IMG/VR virus record: IMGVR_UViG_3300042467_002158
Coordinates: 62,001 to 126,000 of that record
Length of the DNA: 64,000 nucleotides
Strand: one strand, 5' to 3'
Source of the DNA: a virus
The position numbers were made by a program, and so were the translations under genes. The notes beneath the pieces were generated by a model, which saw only the letters and a program-made list of their open reading frames with translations, did no database searches and was not told the origin of the DNA. Positions within the stretch are counted from its first letter, which is position 1; each line of letters begins with the position of its first letter. This document shows, in pieces, positions 13,153 through 21,788 of this stretch.

Positions 13153-13623
13153 TTACAATTCAACAAAATAAAAACTAGAATTGTCATTAGAATTTAATGA
13201 CTTATAACCTCTTTTTTGATAAATGTTGTTTGCAATTTCATTATCATTATCAGAAATAAAAGATAGATAATTATATCCGTTATTTTTTGCAAATTCATGT
13301 GCCAAATCTAATAAGTGTGACCCATGTCCCTGTTTTCTATGGTTTTCATCCACCTCTAAAGTGTGCATAAAAAGACAATTATCATAATTTAATGGAATGG
13401 TTTGAAACTTGGATTCGTCATATAAAGTATTGAAGTTCAGATCTAAATTTTCACCATCATTCATTTTGGATATATGGATAAAACCAATAGTATTATTATC
13501 AGGAGACGTTAACTCAATGTTTTTTCCAAAGTATCCATCTAAATCACCTTTATATACAATTTGGACTTGTGGTTGTTCATACATCAAGTTTTTAATCCTG
13601 TGGATCTGTTCGTTGAGGTTCAT
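13153..13623 (-). CDS. Tagged GNAT-family acetyltransferase
   Basis: 156 residues from the internal ATG chosen here, because the leader MNLNEQIHRIKNLMYEQ starts there and a TATTTATA box lies just upstream at 13627-13634. The acetyl-CoA-binding motif is DENHRKQGHGSHLLDLA (residues about 97-113), followed by the usual GYNYLSFISDNDNEIANNIY and KRGY. GNAT enzymes acetylate amino groups on proteins or small molecules. The presence of the leader on an enzyme suggests it is a packaged effector; that is inference. Confidence 0.75.
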   Translation of the reverse strand: MNLNEQIHRIKNLMYEQPQVQIVYKGDLDGYFGKNIELTSPDNNTIGFIHISKMNDGENLDLNFNTLYDESKFQTIPLNYDNCLFMHTLEVDENHRKQGHGSHLLDLAHEFAKNNGYNYLSFISDNDNEIANNIYQKRGYKSLNSNDNSSFYFVEL

Positions 13624-13626
13624 AAT

Positions 13627-13634
13627 TATAAATA
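13627..13634 (-). promoter_or_regulatory. TATTTATA box
   Basis: On the coding strand GATATTTATAATT stands 4 nt from the ATG of the tagged acetyltransferase. The same element precedes most tagged genes. Confidence 0.45.
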
Positions 13635-13770
13635 TCATAAAGATACTTATCATAATCTTCAGAGTTAATAAACTCCTCGTGAATTTGTTGATGTATGTCT
13701 TCCATAATACTAATATAAATATATTTTAGTTTGTTCTAATTGTCACAGGGAAATTCATGGGAAAGTAGTA

Positions 13771-13839
13771 GGTCCACCTGGAATCGAACCAGGAATACAA
13801 GCTTAGAAGGCTAGGGTTATATCCGTTTAACTATGGACC
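13771..13839 (-). tRNA. tRNA-Arg(TCT)
   Basis: Acceptor GGTCCAT/GTGGACC, anticodon loop CTTCTAA on stem AGC/GCT plus flanking pairs, T-arm CCTGG-TTCGATT-CCAGG. Reads AGA, a frequent codon in AT-rich phages. Confidence 0.85.
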
Positions 13840-13855
13840 CATATTTCACATTTTG

Positions 13856-13940
13856 CAGAGGAGGAGGGATTCGAACCCCCGGATCCGTAAAGATCAACGG
13901 TTTTCAAGACCGCCTCATTCGACCGCTCTGACACTCCTCT
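13856..13940 (-). tRNA. tRNA-Ser(TGA), second copy
   Basis: Acceptor AGAGGAG/CTCCTCT, D-arm with CAGAGCGGTCGAATG, anticodon loop CTTGAAA on stem CGGT/ACCG, long variable arm, discriminator G. More regular than the copy at 11720. Confidence 0.9.
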
Positions 13941-13967
13941 AACATTCAAAGAACTATTATAAATATA

Positions 13968-14711
13968 CTAATTATTGTATAACATGTCAATTAGTTCTCT
14001 ATCAATCGGTGCGTATTCTGTTGTTGTTGTCCAACCTTGATAAAAAATACTTTCAGGATATTTGTAAGAATCATCACATAAACCTAAAGATTGTGTTAAT
14101 TCTTCACGAAGTAAATGTTTTTGCTCGAGTTCATTAGCCCTATGAATATCAACATACATACAACCTGAATTTTGTTTAACTATAAAAAGACCCCAATTTG
14201 ACTTTAGTAATCCATAATCAATGTTTGGTTTAATCAAACTAAAATCTTTGTAAGATCCAAAATAAATATACATATTGGATAATGATGAATCAGAAACGAT
14301 TTCGATATTGATGGGATCAATTATGTTGTTCAATTCCAATACAATTCGTTCCAACTCACTATTCAAAACTTCATTGGTGTTTCCTCCAACATATATTTTC
14401 ATGTCCTTGTCCCAACGCTTAAGAACTTCACTATCACTTTTAAATTCACGACCTAAAGCGATTTCCTTGAAATACTCGACCGACTCGGCAGAATAAGATT
14501 TGTATTTGTTTTCATCAAAAGGTTCGGCCGTATTTCCACCACCAATCGATAAATCATCGTTTTTGATATTTTGTTTGAGTGTGGATAAATCTGTTTTGAA
14601 TATTTTTTCTACCTTTTCTAAAATGGCAATTTGCATTTTATCATTTAATAGACAAAAAACGATTAGACATAAAACTAAAACACTAATTAAACTTTTGATT
14701 GGATTTTTCAT
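13968..14711 (-). CDS. DUF2927-like putative metallopeptidase, membrane-anchored
   Basis: 247 residues from the ATG that begins MKNPIKSLISVLVLCLIVFC, an N-terminal membrane anchor. The C-terminal half carries HLLREELTQSLGLCDDSYKY followed by PESIFYQGW, which I recall as the hallmark of DUF2927, a family with a zincin-like context but no HExxH. The middle (MKIYVGGNTNEVLNSELERI) fits the same family. The protein probably faces the periplasm. A host-type promoter box (minus TATCTTTG) lies upstream at 14729-14736. Confidence 0.6.
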   Translation of the reverse strand: MKNPIKSLISVLVLCLIVFCLLNDKMQIAILEKVEKIFKTDLSTLKQNIKNDDLSIGGGNTAEPFDENKYKSYSAESVEYFKEIALGREFKSDSEVLKRWDKDMKIYVGGNTNEVLNSELERIVLELNNIIDPINIEIVSDSSLSNMYIYFGSYKDFSLIKPNIDYGLLKSNWGLFIVKQNSGCMYVDIHRANELEQKHLLREELTQSLGLCDDSYKYPESIFYQGWTTTTEYAPIDRELIDMLYNN

Positions 14712-14728
14712 TTTTCTATTATTTGATA

Positions 14729-14736
14729 CAAAGATA
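14729..14736 (-). promoter_or_regulatory. Bacteroidota-type -7 box (TATCTTTG)
   Basis: Reads TATCTTTG on the minus strand 17 nt upstream of the DUF2927-like start, matching the TAnnTTTG consensus of Bacteroidota housekeeping promoters. Confidence 0.5.
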
Positions 14737-14763
14737 AACAAAAAAACTATACCACCAAAAAAA

Positions 14764-16527
14764 TTAGAAAAAACTTGTAATAATCCCGCTCTCTTTTACA
14801 CCTTCTATAATTCCACAAACAATTTTGGTTGCCATCCCTTCTAATGCTCTAAATGCTGGTGTGTTTGCTGCTGCCTCAGTTACGGTATTTTTTAGGGCCG
14901 TATAAACAAAAGTTGATATAGTTCCAGCTTCACCACCTTTCATTGATACAACTGCTTTATCTAACCACGCCTCTAACGCTGATTTTGTAATAATTTCACT
15001 AAACTTTTCACAATCACTAATAAAATTCATATAATCCTTAAATTCAAGATTTGCAAAAATATTAGCGATTAAAAGAGCGAAATAACCATTTGGGTCGAAA
15101 CCTGCCCAGCCAATTATTTTTTTTGCGATCGTCTCTTTAAATCCTTGACTTAGACCCGTTCCCAATTTACTTCCTAAATTACTAACTAAGTTTTTTCCGC
15201 CTTCTAAAGCTTTACTTCCAGCACTAGATAGAAAATCGGTTATTGCATTTTCATCCAATCTTTGGAATTTTTTGAAATCTTTTTGTAAGTCGAATAATGC
15301 ACTTACAACCAACTGATCTGCTAATGACTCAACTAGTTGATTGTCAAATTGAATTTTTTTTTTATTAAAAGAAAGTCTTTTGAAATCTTCGTTTAATCTT
15401 TTGTTGATTTTTTTGTTAAGAGATTCTGTCATTGAAGAATACTTCGCTTTACCTCTTGCTCTGTTTAGATTTGCCAATCCGTATGGACCTGGATCTGAAA
15501 AAATTGCCTTATATTCATCTCCTTTTCCAAAAGGACCTTCGATAAAGTTTTTATCACCACACGAAAGAGCAATAAACTTATCTCTAAATAGATTTGCGGA
15601 ACATCCTGCTTTGTTTGTTTTTGTTTTGCAATCGTAAAGTCTTTTAATTACAGATTTACAAGCCTTTCTATCAGGAGTCAAAACTGAACCACCGTATTCA
15701 CTTGTATAACTTGGGTCAGGGAAATATATTCCTGTATTTCTGATATCAGGATCAATACTTAATGATGGTAAATCTCCTTGAACGTCTTTTAGATAAAACC
15801 CATAATTTGCTTCATCGGTTCCTGCCTTTGGTTTGTTTTTTGTAAATCCTTGTTCTTTCATAAAGTCATCAACTTCACCTGCAACATCACCCATAGTTCC
15901 TTGATCTTGTTCGACTTTTTTCCAAACAATACCTTCACCTGGACTTTGTAATAAAGGTAATCCGTCAGCGTCTTTGAGATTCTTCATTTTATATTCTCTA
16001 TAGTTCAACGGATCTTTCGGATCAGTTGAGGTAAATAAACCACCTTGTTTTTTAATAAAAGCATCAAGTCTAGATCTATCATAAGCCGAAAGTTGTGCTT
16101 GTCCCACATCTTCTATTTTTTGTAAATATTGACACCCTTTTGCAATACCGTCAGTTATCCTGTCGGCAACTGCTCCTGTTGTAACTCTGTATCCTAATAA
16201 TGCTTGATCTGTTAAGTTCGGATCTTGCATACCAAAAACAACTATAATATTTCCACTACCATCGTCTCCGGAAGCAAAGGCAACACTTTCTTTACCCGAG
16301 TTATAAACATCTTTGAATTTAGCCATTAATGGTTGTCCGCTAGTTGTATCTTTTGGTGATGTTCTACTCATAGACTTAATCGCCTTATCTTTTAGAAAAG
16401 ATATACCTTGGCAAAAATTAATAGTATTTTGCAATACTTTACCTGTATCGGAGACATTAACTCCTTTAGTTTCTTTACTAGCTTCTTGTTCTAATAGGAT
16501 TTGTGTTAGTTTTTTTGAAATATCCAT
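14764..16527 (-). CDS. Large tagged protein with C-terminal hydrophobic domain
   Basis: 587 residues. It begins MDISKKLTQILLEQEAS, the leader type ending LLE. Residues about 20-380 are soluble, with an aspartate-rich middle and several cysteines (KACKSVIKRLYDCKTKTNKA). Residues about 430-587 are amphipathic/hydrophobic with many alanines and glycines, ending KIVCGIIEGVKESGIITSFF. The same hydrophobic style occurs in the next two upstream genes. It may be a virion protein that inserts into the host envelope during entry. No family recognised. Confidence 0.6.
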   Translation of the reverse strand: MDISKKLTQILLEQEASKETKGVNVSDTGKVLQNTINFCQGISFLKDKAIKSMSRTSPKDTTSGQPLMAKFKDVYNSGKESVAFASGDDGSGNIIVVFGMQDPNLTDQALLGYRVTTGAVADRITDGIAKGCQYLQKIEDVGQAQLSAYDRSRLDAFIKKQGGLFTSTDPKDPLNYREYKMKNLKDADGLPLLQSPGEGIVWKKVEQDQGTMGDVAGEVDDFMKEQGFTKNKPKAGTDEANYGFYLKDVQGDLPSLSIDPDIRNTGIYFPDPSYTSEYGGSVLTPDRKACKSVIKRLYDCKTKTNKAGCSANLFRDKFIALSCGDKNFIEGPFGKGDEYKAIFSDPGPYGLANLNRARGKAKYSSMTESLNKKINKRLNEDFKRLSFNKKKIQFDNQLVESLADQLVVSALFDLQKDFKKFQRLDENAITDFLSSAGSKALEGGKNLVSNLGSKLGTGLSQGFKETIAKKIIGWAGFDPNGYFALLIANIFANLEFKDYMNFISDCEKFSEIITKSALEAWLDKAVVSMKGGEAGTISTFVYTALKNTVTEAAANTPAFRALEGMATKIVCGIIEGVKESGIITSFF

Positions 16528-16541
16528 TTTTTTTATATTTT

Positions 16542-17834
16542 TTAATAAGAGAATCTACTAGCCCCATAACTCGTCGCACATATCGATGGCATATCTGATG
16601 GACTAAAACTTTTCTTGTTTATTTTTTTATATAATGCGTCTTCTGTTTCTTTATTAAAGAAACCATTAGGTGTTACACCCAAACAATCTTGAGCCTTTCT
16701 TATGTCGTCATTTCCTTTTTTAGCGACACAACCCTTATAATAAGGTGGTGTGCATTCTATATATTTATTACCATCAACGTCGATCAACACTCCTTGGTTT
16801 TGGTCGTCATCAGGTGATCCTCCACCTCCTCCGTCATCGTCTCCGCCGCCGCCTCCGCCGTCATCATCATCTATTTTATCATCGTCTTTAACTTTCCATC
16901 CACTATCTGTAAATAAACTATATACGGCCCATAAAGTTAGACCTATTCCCGCAATTTTAAATATTCCCCAAAGAGTTCCCCAAGACATAATTTTTCGACC
17001 CCAATTAAGACCTCTTCTAAGTCTTGATCCCTTACTAACTCTATTATATTCTTCCATAAACCCTCTTTCGTCATTTTTTAACCAATCTTGAGAGTCTTTC
17101 CATTTTCTTTTTCTTGCTGCATCATCCATGTGAGGTCCATACTCTTCCGCAATTTTAAATCCCTCGGATTGAACTTGGTTAGTTATATTGAGGTTGATAT
17201 TATTTTGATTTACAGGTCCTTCACTTGGTTTCGGTCCTTCACTTGGTTTCGGTCCTTCACTTGGTTTCGGTCCTTCACCTGTCTTAGGGGGCTCGATTGG
17301 ATCAACTCGACTTTTTCTCGACTTATACTTATTCATAAGAGTTTCTGCTTCACCTTTTGTATATTTTCCAGGACCATTCATTAGTTCGTTTACGGCTTGT
17401 TCTCTTGTTAACATACCATATTTTTGTTCAAAAGATGGAAATGATGTTACCAGTTCGGCTGCTAATGATTTAATCTCTGTGCTTGTTGCCGGGCTTTTTA
17501 AGAGAGACTTACCAATATTACCTAACTCAGCACCCGCAATTCTTCCTTCTTTCATCGCCAACACTATTTCTTCGACATTTTTTGTTGATGAAAAAATTCC
17601 TTTCTCATTTTTAATAGTGACTGCACCTATATCGGCAACTACAGTTTCTAAACTATTATGTAGGATGGCTCTTTCTGCGTTCCCCAACTCCTTGGCTGCG
17701 ATTAGGGCCTCGGCAGCAGCCTCATTCAAATAGTTTTTGGACGACTGTTTAATTTTGTTTTCTTCATAAGTTTCGTTCAAATTATAGTTGTATAATAATT
17801 TGATTCTGTTAAGTTGTTCTTTTAAATTTTCCAT
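16542..17834 (-). CDS. Tagged membrane protein with peptidoglycan-binding-like C-terminus
   Basis: 430 residues. Leader MENLKEQLNRIKLLYNYN then NLNE. A GPKPSE hexapeptide is repeated about three to four times near residues 190-210. A transmembrane segment (LWGIFKIAGIGLTLWAVYSL) lies near residue 290, followed by an Asp/Gly-only stretch (DDDGGGGG) and a C-terminal domain with DIRKAQDCLGVTPNGFFNKE, the pattern of the PG-binding-1 fold. This suggests one part in the membrane and one on the cell wall. It is 5 bp from the next gene on the same strand. Confidence 0.65.
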   Translation of the reverse strand: MENLKEQLNRIKLLYNYNLNETYEENKIKQSSKNYLNEAAAEALIAAKELGNAERAILHNSLETVVADIGAVTIKNEKGIFSSTKNVEEIVLAMKEGRIAGAELGNIGKSLLKSPATSTEIKSLAAELVTSFPSFEQKYGMLTREQAVNELMNGPGKYTKGEAETLMNKYKSRKSRVDPIEPPKTGEGPKPSEGPKPSEGPKPSEGPVNQNNINLNITNQVQSEGFKIAEEYGPHMDDAARKRKWKDSQDWLKNDERGFMEEYNRVSKGSRLRRGLNWGRKIMSWGTLWGIFKIAGIGLTLWAVYSLFTDSGWKVKDDDKIDDDDGGGGGGDDDGGGGGSPDDDQNQGVLIDVDGNKYIECTPPYYKGCVAKKGNDDIRKAQDCLGVTPNGFFNKETEDALYKKINKKSFSPSDMPSICATSYGASRFSY

Positions 17835-17839
17835 AATAT

Positions 17840-19315
17840 TTAAAATAATCCCTGTGCTTCAGCATCTTGCACGGTTAATTTCGACATTTCTTGTTTTAGT
17901 TTATCTGATTTTAATCCGGCTTTTAAGTCTTCTTCCGCTTTTTTAATTTGTTCTTCGCTTATCTCACCATTTTCTATTTTGTGTTGACAAGTCCACCCAT
18001 CAACACCAAGAGCGGCACAAAGAGCCGCGGTAACTAATACTGTTTTTCCCGATTTTTTTAAAACCACAGGAATTGGTTTAGTAAATTTGAAATCTTTGGT
18101 AAATTGTTTAACTCCTTCGCCCGCCTTTTTAAGTGAATCTTTTGCTGTTCCTACAACGCCCTTTTCACCTTCCTTAGCGGCTGTTTGTGCTGCCTTTTCA
18201 GCAACCTCAACTTCTTTTGTTAAAATTGTTTCGGCCTTTGCTCCGTATTTTTCAAGAAATGTTAATCCTAATTTTTCTCCGACAAACTTCATAGATTTTC
18301 CTATTGCAGAAAATATTTTACCAAGGCTTCCCTTGAAAAAGTTTAGAACTCTTCTAAAAATACCTCCTTCAGTTGCCGCCTTAATTCCCAATTCGGCAAA
18401 TCCCTTGATTCCTCTAAGAGCCGATTTTGCTAAAAACCCTAACGCTGGTAACACGGCACATATGGCGTCGATAATTATTTCCATCCAACTCCATTTGTAT
18501 TTACCTGATTCGTATTTACCGCTCAACATTTTGTAAATGTCCCAAATTAACAAACTACCAAATACTATAACATCCGCCACTTGACCCACACCAGGAATAA
18601 ATGAAATTGCGGTCATAACTCCCATTCCCACGGCAGAAAATGATGCGTCTCTAATTCCCTCCATTAAACACTCAAAGAAATTATTTGTTAAACAATTCCA
18701 TGCCCTTGCAACCGCATCTTTAACATAATTCCAAGCGTTACTAACTTTTTCTCCTGCCCATGTAAAAAATCCTTTATCTCTAATTTGTTTTGCCTGATCT
18801 ACAGTCCAATCAACGGCCTTTTTTCCTTGATCGTAAACCCAACTACCAACATTTTTTACACCTCTACCGATTGATCCAATAGGGTCACTAAAGAAATCCC
18901 CAATCATATTTTCATGTAAAATGTTTGAGATACTATTCCAAGCATCATTTACCCTACTTTCAACAAGTAGTTTATCTACTGATTCATTGATTAGAAGTAA
19001 TTTGTTTCCATAAACTTCTTCCCATTCCTTTATAATGGTTGTGTAGTTTTTCAATTCAAAGATCTCGAGTAATCTATATAAAGATCTTCTAGGTGAATTG
19101 GAATACTCTATAAGAGATATTTGATTCGCCTTATAAAATGTCGAATAATGTTCCTTTAACATTTGAATACCTAAGTGAAGGTTTTCGTAAGAATATTCGA
19201 TTAAATTTGTTTTGGAATTTGAAAAAAAAGAATTGGTCTCTAATATACCCTCATTTGTAAAAATATATTTTACATCGTGAGATATACCGACCAATTTTAA
19301 ATTATTGTAGTTCAT
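17840..19315 (-). CDS. Large hydrophobic hypothetical protein
   Basis: 491 residues. The N-terminal 130 are soluble. Residues about 215-300 are strongly hydrophobic (VGMGVMTAISFIPGVGQVAD, later MEIIIDAICAVLPALGFLAK) and further amphipathic helices follow. Glycine-rich hydrophobic hairpins of the form IPGVGQVAD are seen in toxin and pore-forming protein domains, so a membrane-penetrating virion role is possible but unproven. It is the first of three co-directional large genes and has a TATTTATA box at 19324-19331. Confidence 0.6.
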   Translation of the reverse strand: MNYNNLKLVGISHDVKYIFTNEGILETNSFFSNSKTNLIEYSYENLHLGIQMLKEHYSTFYKANQISLIEYSNSPRRSLYRLLEIFELKNYTTIIKEWEEVYGNKLLLINESVDKLLVESRVNDAWNSISNILHENMIGDFFSDPIGSIGRGVKNVGSWVYDQGKKAVDWTVDQAKQIRDKGFFTWAGEKVSNAWNYVKDAVARAWNCLTNNFFECLMEGIRDASFSAVGMGVMTAISFIPGVGQVADVIVFGSLLIWDIYKMLSGKYESGKYKWSWMEIIIDAICAVLPALGFLAKSALRGIKGFAELGIKAATEGGIFRRVLNFFKGSLGKIFSAIGKSMKFVGEKLGLTFLEKYGAKAETILTKEVEVAEKAAQTAAKEGEKGVVGTAKDSLKKAGEGVKQFTKDFKFTKPIPVVLKKSGKTVLVTAALCAALGVDGWTCQHKIENGEISEEQIKKAEEDLKAGLKSDKLKQEMSKLTVQDAEAQGLF

Positions 19316-19323
19316 AGTTTTTT

Positions 19324-19331
19324 TATAAATA
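19324..19331 (-). promoter_or_regulatory. TATTTATA box
   Basis: Coding-strand GATATTTATAAAAAAA lies 10 nt upstream of the ATG of the 491-residue protein. Confidence 0.45.
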
Positions 19332-19345
19332 TCATTAAAAAATGT

Positions 19346-19579
19346 TTATAATAAAGTATTTGCCTTCCCTCTAGTCAGTTTGTTCAAATCTTTCCACTTA
19401 GCCTTATAATCTATTTGATTTGCAACACTTCTCGTTAGTCCTGTTTCCCATTTTGTAACCGTAGGATAAGCAGCTCCGCCACCACCTCCCGATCCTCCAG
19501 CATCTTGTTCTCCAATCTCATCTTTCGATTCGGTTGTTGTATATCTTTTCAGTAAATAAATTATTTCGTCTAATTCCAT
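19346..19579 (-). CDS. Small glycine-rich hypothetical protein
   Basis: 77 residues: an acidic N-terminal helix (MELDEIIYLLKRYTTTESKD), a glycine linker (GGSGGGGGAAYPTVTKWETG) and a basic C-terminus (KAKWKDLNKLTRGKANTLL). A TATTTAT box precedes the start. No family recognised; linker architecture suggests a two-part adaptor. Confidence 0.6.
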   Translation of the reverse strand: MELDEIIYLLKRYTTTESKDEIGEQDAGGSGGGGGAAYPTVTKWETGLTRSVANQIDYKAKWKDLNKLTRGKANTLL

Positions 19580-19618
19580 TTTTTTAATAAATAGTCCTTG
19601 TAATTAAAAAAATATATT

Positions 19619-19626
19619 TATATTTG
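19619..19626 (+). promoter_or_regulatory. Bacteroidota-type -7 box (TATATTTG)
   Basis: TATATTTG stands 16 nt before the ATG of the lipoprotein gene on the plus strand. Confidence 0.5.
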
Positions 19627-19642
19627 TAGAAATTAAAACCAT

Positions 19643-20143
19643 ATGAAAAACATTTTATCAATTCTTATTTTATCTCTTGTTATAAGCTCTTGTGTAAAGT
19701 ATGCACAACCACCACTTCTTAGTTTAAGTGGAGAATATCGTATAGATAAAATTACTTATGAAAACCGAGACTATTCAGGGTTGAACCAAGTTTTTTACCC
19801 CGGAACGCTTTACGTAAATGAAAGTGAAACAAAACCTTTGGATTCTATTGAGGTTGGGTTTACAAGACTTGCTTTGGACTATTCTGTAATTTATTTCTAT
19901 CCTATTGATTTACCCAGTGGTGGGACAACTTGGACTAAAAAATTCACATATTACGTTCATGGTCAAAGAAACGTATATGATTTGGGATATATTGTTTTTG
20001 ATTACGATGGAACTCGTAGAGTTTGGAAAATAATTGATGATGGTCCTGAAAGTCTTGTTATTAGAACATCAGGAAGCTATGATTATGGTTCAAACAGCAG
20101 TGGTGAAACCACAACCATGTTTTTAACTCGAGTTGGTCCTTAG
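19643..20143 (+). CDS. Predicted lipoprotein
   Basis: 166 residues. Signal peptide MKNILSILILSLVISSCVKY with lipobox ISSC, so Cys17 would be lipidated. The mature part is beta-rich (LSLSGEYRIDKITYENRDYS, RRVWKIIDDGPESLVIR), similar to the small beta-barrel lipoproteins of Bacteroidota. It is a plus-strand single gene with a host-type promoter, consistent with early expression or with capture from the host. A role in superinfection exclusion is possible, but only by analogy with phage lipoproteins elsewhere. Confidence 0.65.
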   Translation: MKNILSILILSLVISSCVKYAQPPLLSLSGEYRIDKITYENRDYSGLNQVFYPGTLYVNESETKPLDSIEVGFTRLALDYSVIYFYPIDLPSGGTTWTKKFTYYVHGQRNVYDLGYIVFDYDGTRRVWKIIDDGPESLVIRTSGSYDYGSNSSGETTTMFLTRVGP

Positions 20144-20439
20144 ATTAACTCGGGTTTTGGTAGTTTTTCGGGGCTCACTATATAATATTCATTTAGAAAA
20201 CTAATTAGATTGTCTTCGTCAATTGATGGGGAATCAAACCAATATAAATTTTCTTCGTCATCATCGTCATATGATTCAATTTCCTCTAATATCAAATCAT
20301 AACCAAAATCAGAAGCCTCATTTAAATTGATATTATCAATTCTAATTTCATCCTCAGAATCGACATTTAATCTAAATTGAACTTCTATGGTGTTTGTGTT
20401 TTCGTGTAGATAAAAAAAAATCAATTCTTGAATTTCCAT
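20140..20439 (-). CDS. Acidic hypothetical protein
   Basis: 99 residues from the internal ATG (MEIQELIFFYLHENTNTIEV), chosen because the longer frame would start inside the upstream gene. Highly acidic (ESYDDDDEENLYW). It overlaps the end of the convergent lipoprotein gene by 4 bp and follows the next tagged gene directly. No family recognised. Confidence 0.55.
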   Translation of the reverse strand: MEIQELIFFYLHENTNTIEVQFRLNVDSEDEIRIDNINLNEASDFGYDLILEEIESYDDDDEENLYWFDSPSIDEDNLISFLNEYYIVSPEKLPKPELI

Positions 20440-20440
20440 T

Positions 20441-21055
20441 TTAGTTGTATTTTTTGAATCTTTCGAACATGTGTCTCGACTCATACAATTGTTGAACTAA
20501 TTCAGGTAGTATTTCTTCATCAACATTTTGTAGTGTATCTTGTAGTCTTTCACTGTAAGTTAAATATTCTTCGTCTGTATTGTCATAATCTTTGCTCGCT
20601 GAATAGTCCTCAAGTTCGTCAATATCATATTCAAACCTATCTAAGTTTTGTAAGCTTGTGTTTGGTATGTCCTCTTCATCTGAGATTTTACCATAGGTTA
20701 CAAATTCTTCTTCTTCCTCGTTGGGTGATGGATAATATTGGTCCAACATTTTTTTATTGATTGAATTTGTTTGACTCACACTATCAATATCTATCGTTCC
20801 GTTTTCTAAGTCCATAGGCCCATCGGCAATCATATCTAAAAGACCTTCATTAATACCTACGTTAGTATAAGTCTTAACCAATCCTTTATTATTTACCGTA
20901 ATACCATTTTTATCATTTGCCAAATCCTGAACATAAAGAGGATATTGGTTTGATTGTTGATTGTATTTTGTTACATAACCATCATATACATGTTTATGTT
21001 GATCCAAGATGTTCTCTCTTTCTTGTTTGTTCATTTTAAAAAAGTATGAATTCAT
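20441..21055 (-). CDS. Acidic protein with a leader-like N-terminus
   Basis: 204 residues beginning MNSYFFKMNKQERENILDQH, similar to the leader subtype xEKxRIxxMH seen at 31461. A start at the second Met is also possible. The remainder is rich in Asp, Glu and Asn (PSPNEEEEEFVTYG, YDNTDEEYLTYSERLQDTLQ) and ends in a helix ESRHMFERFKKYN. A TATTTATA box precedes it. No (L/I)xE site is obvious, unlike most tagged proteins. Confidence 0.55.
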   Translation of the reverse strand: MNSYFFKMNKQERENILDQHKHVYDGYVTKYNQQSNQYPLYVQDLANDKNGITVNNKGLVKTYTNVGINEGLLDMIADGPMDLENGTIDIDSVSQTNSINKKMLDQYYPSPNEEEEEFVTYGKISDEEDIPNTSLQNLDRFEYDIDELEDYSASKDYDNTDEEYLTYSERLQDTLQNVDEEILPELVQQLYESRHMFERFKKYN

Positions 21056-21167
21056 AACTATATTTTTTTATATAAATATCTCAACTACGATATAAATTAA
21101 AATAGAAATATAATTTAAGTTTATAATTTATAAATTATTATTCCATATAAAGATATTTACATATAGT

Positions 21168-21788
21168 ATGGATATAATTTTAACAGAATCGCAATACATT
21201 AAAGTTCTACAAGAATCTAAAGAAAATGCCATGTCGGATATTTTTACTAATTCGAAAAACTTTACAAAAAAAATTATCGAAGACGTAAAAAAACAATTTG
21301 GAATTGATTTTGTTTTTTTGGGAACTTGGGGTTCTGTAATAGGGGGATTTGTGGGACCTGTTTCAAAATATATGAGTGGTAGATATCCAAACCTAACAGA
21401 AACAGACATAACCCTAATATCTTTTGGTATAATTTTAACTTTTTTTTCCTCGAATAAGGAAAAATTACGTGAGGTGTTAGAACTAATAAAAGAAAAAAAA
21501 TTAATTACGTTTTTTGATAGAGCACTTTCAAAATCCTATGATTTAAGAGATGCTCTTTTCGGTTTTTTAGAAAGTTTGAATTTAACTTTTTCAAAAGTCT
21601 CTAATATGATCGCCTACACGTTTTTGGTCCCATTAGTTCCAATATTGAAAGATCTTTCAGATTTATCAATAGGTGAAAAACAAATTAAATTATTAGCGAT
21701 GGGTGTAGGACACTATTTAGGCGGGATTTTTACATCACATATTGTTTATATGCTAGTCAAAAAGATTATAGATAGGTTTAAATCTTAG
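21168..21788 (+). CDS. Tagged membrane protein
   Basis: 206 residues, leader MDIILTESQYIKVLQESKEN with cleavage-like LQE. After that come four likely membrane segments (about residues 48-66, 83-95, 145-165 and 178-198) with short charged loops. It is one of only a few tagged genes on the plus strand, and GATATTTACATATAG precedes the ATG. Membrane topology plus leader could indicate an ejected or inner-membrane protein. No family recognised. Confidence 0.6.
   Translation: MDIILTESQYIKVLQESKENAMSDIFTNSKNFTKKIIEDVKKQFGIDFVFLGTWGSVIGGFVGPVSKYMSGRYPNLTETDITLISFGIILTFFSSNKEKLREVLELIKEKKLITFFDRALSKSYDLRDALFGFLESLNLTFSKVSNMIAYTFLVPLVPILKDLSDLSIGEKQIKLLAMGVGHYLGGIFTSHIVYMLVKKIIDRFKS

Noticed and set aside
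16750-17384. Plus-strand ORFs rich in Pro/Ser or in SFTWFR repeats
   Set aside because: They are the antisense of the Asp/Gly stretch and of the GPKPSE repeat of the gene at 16542.
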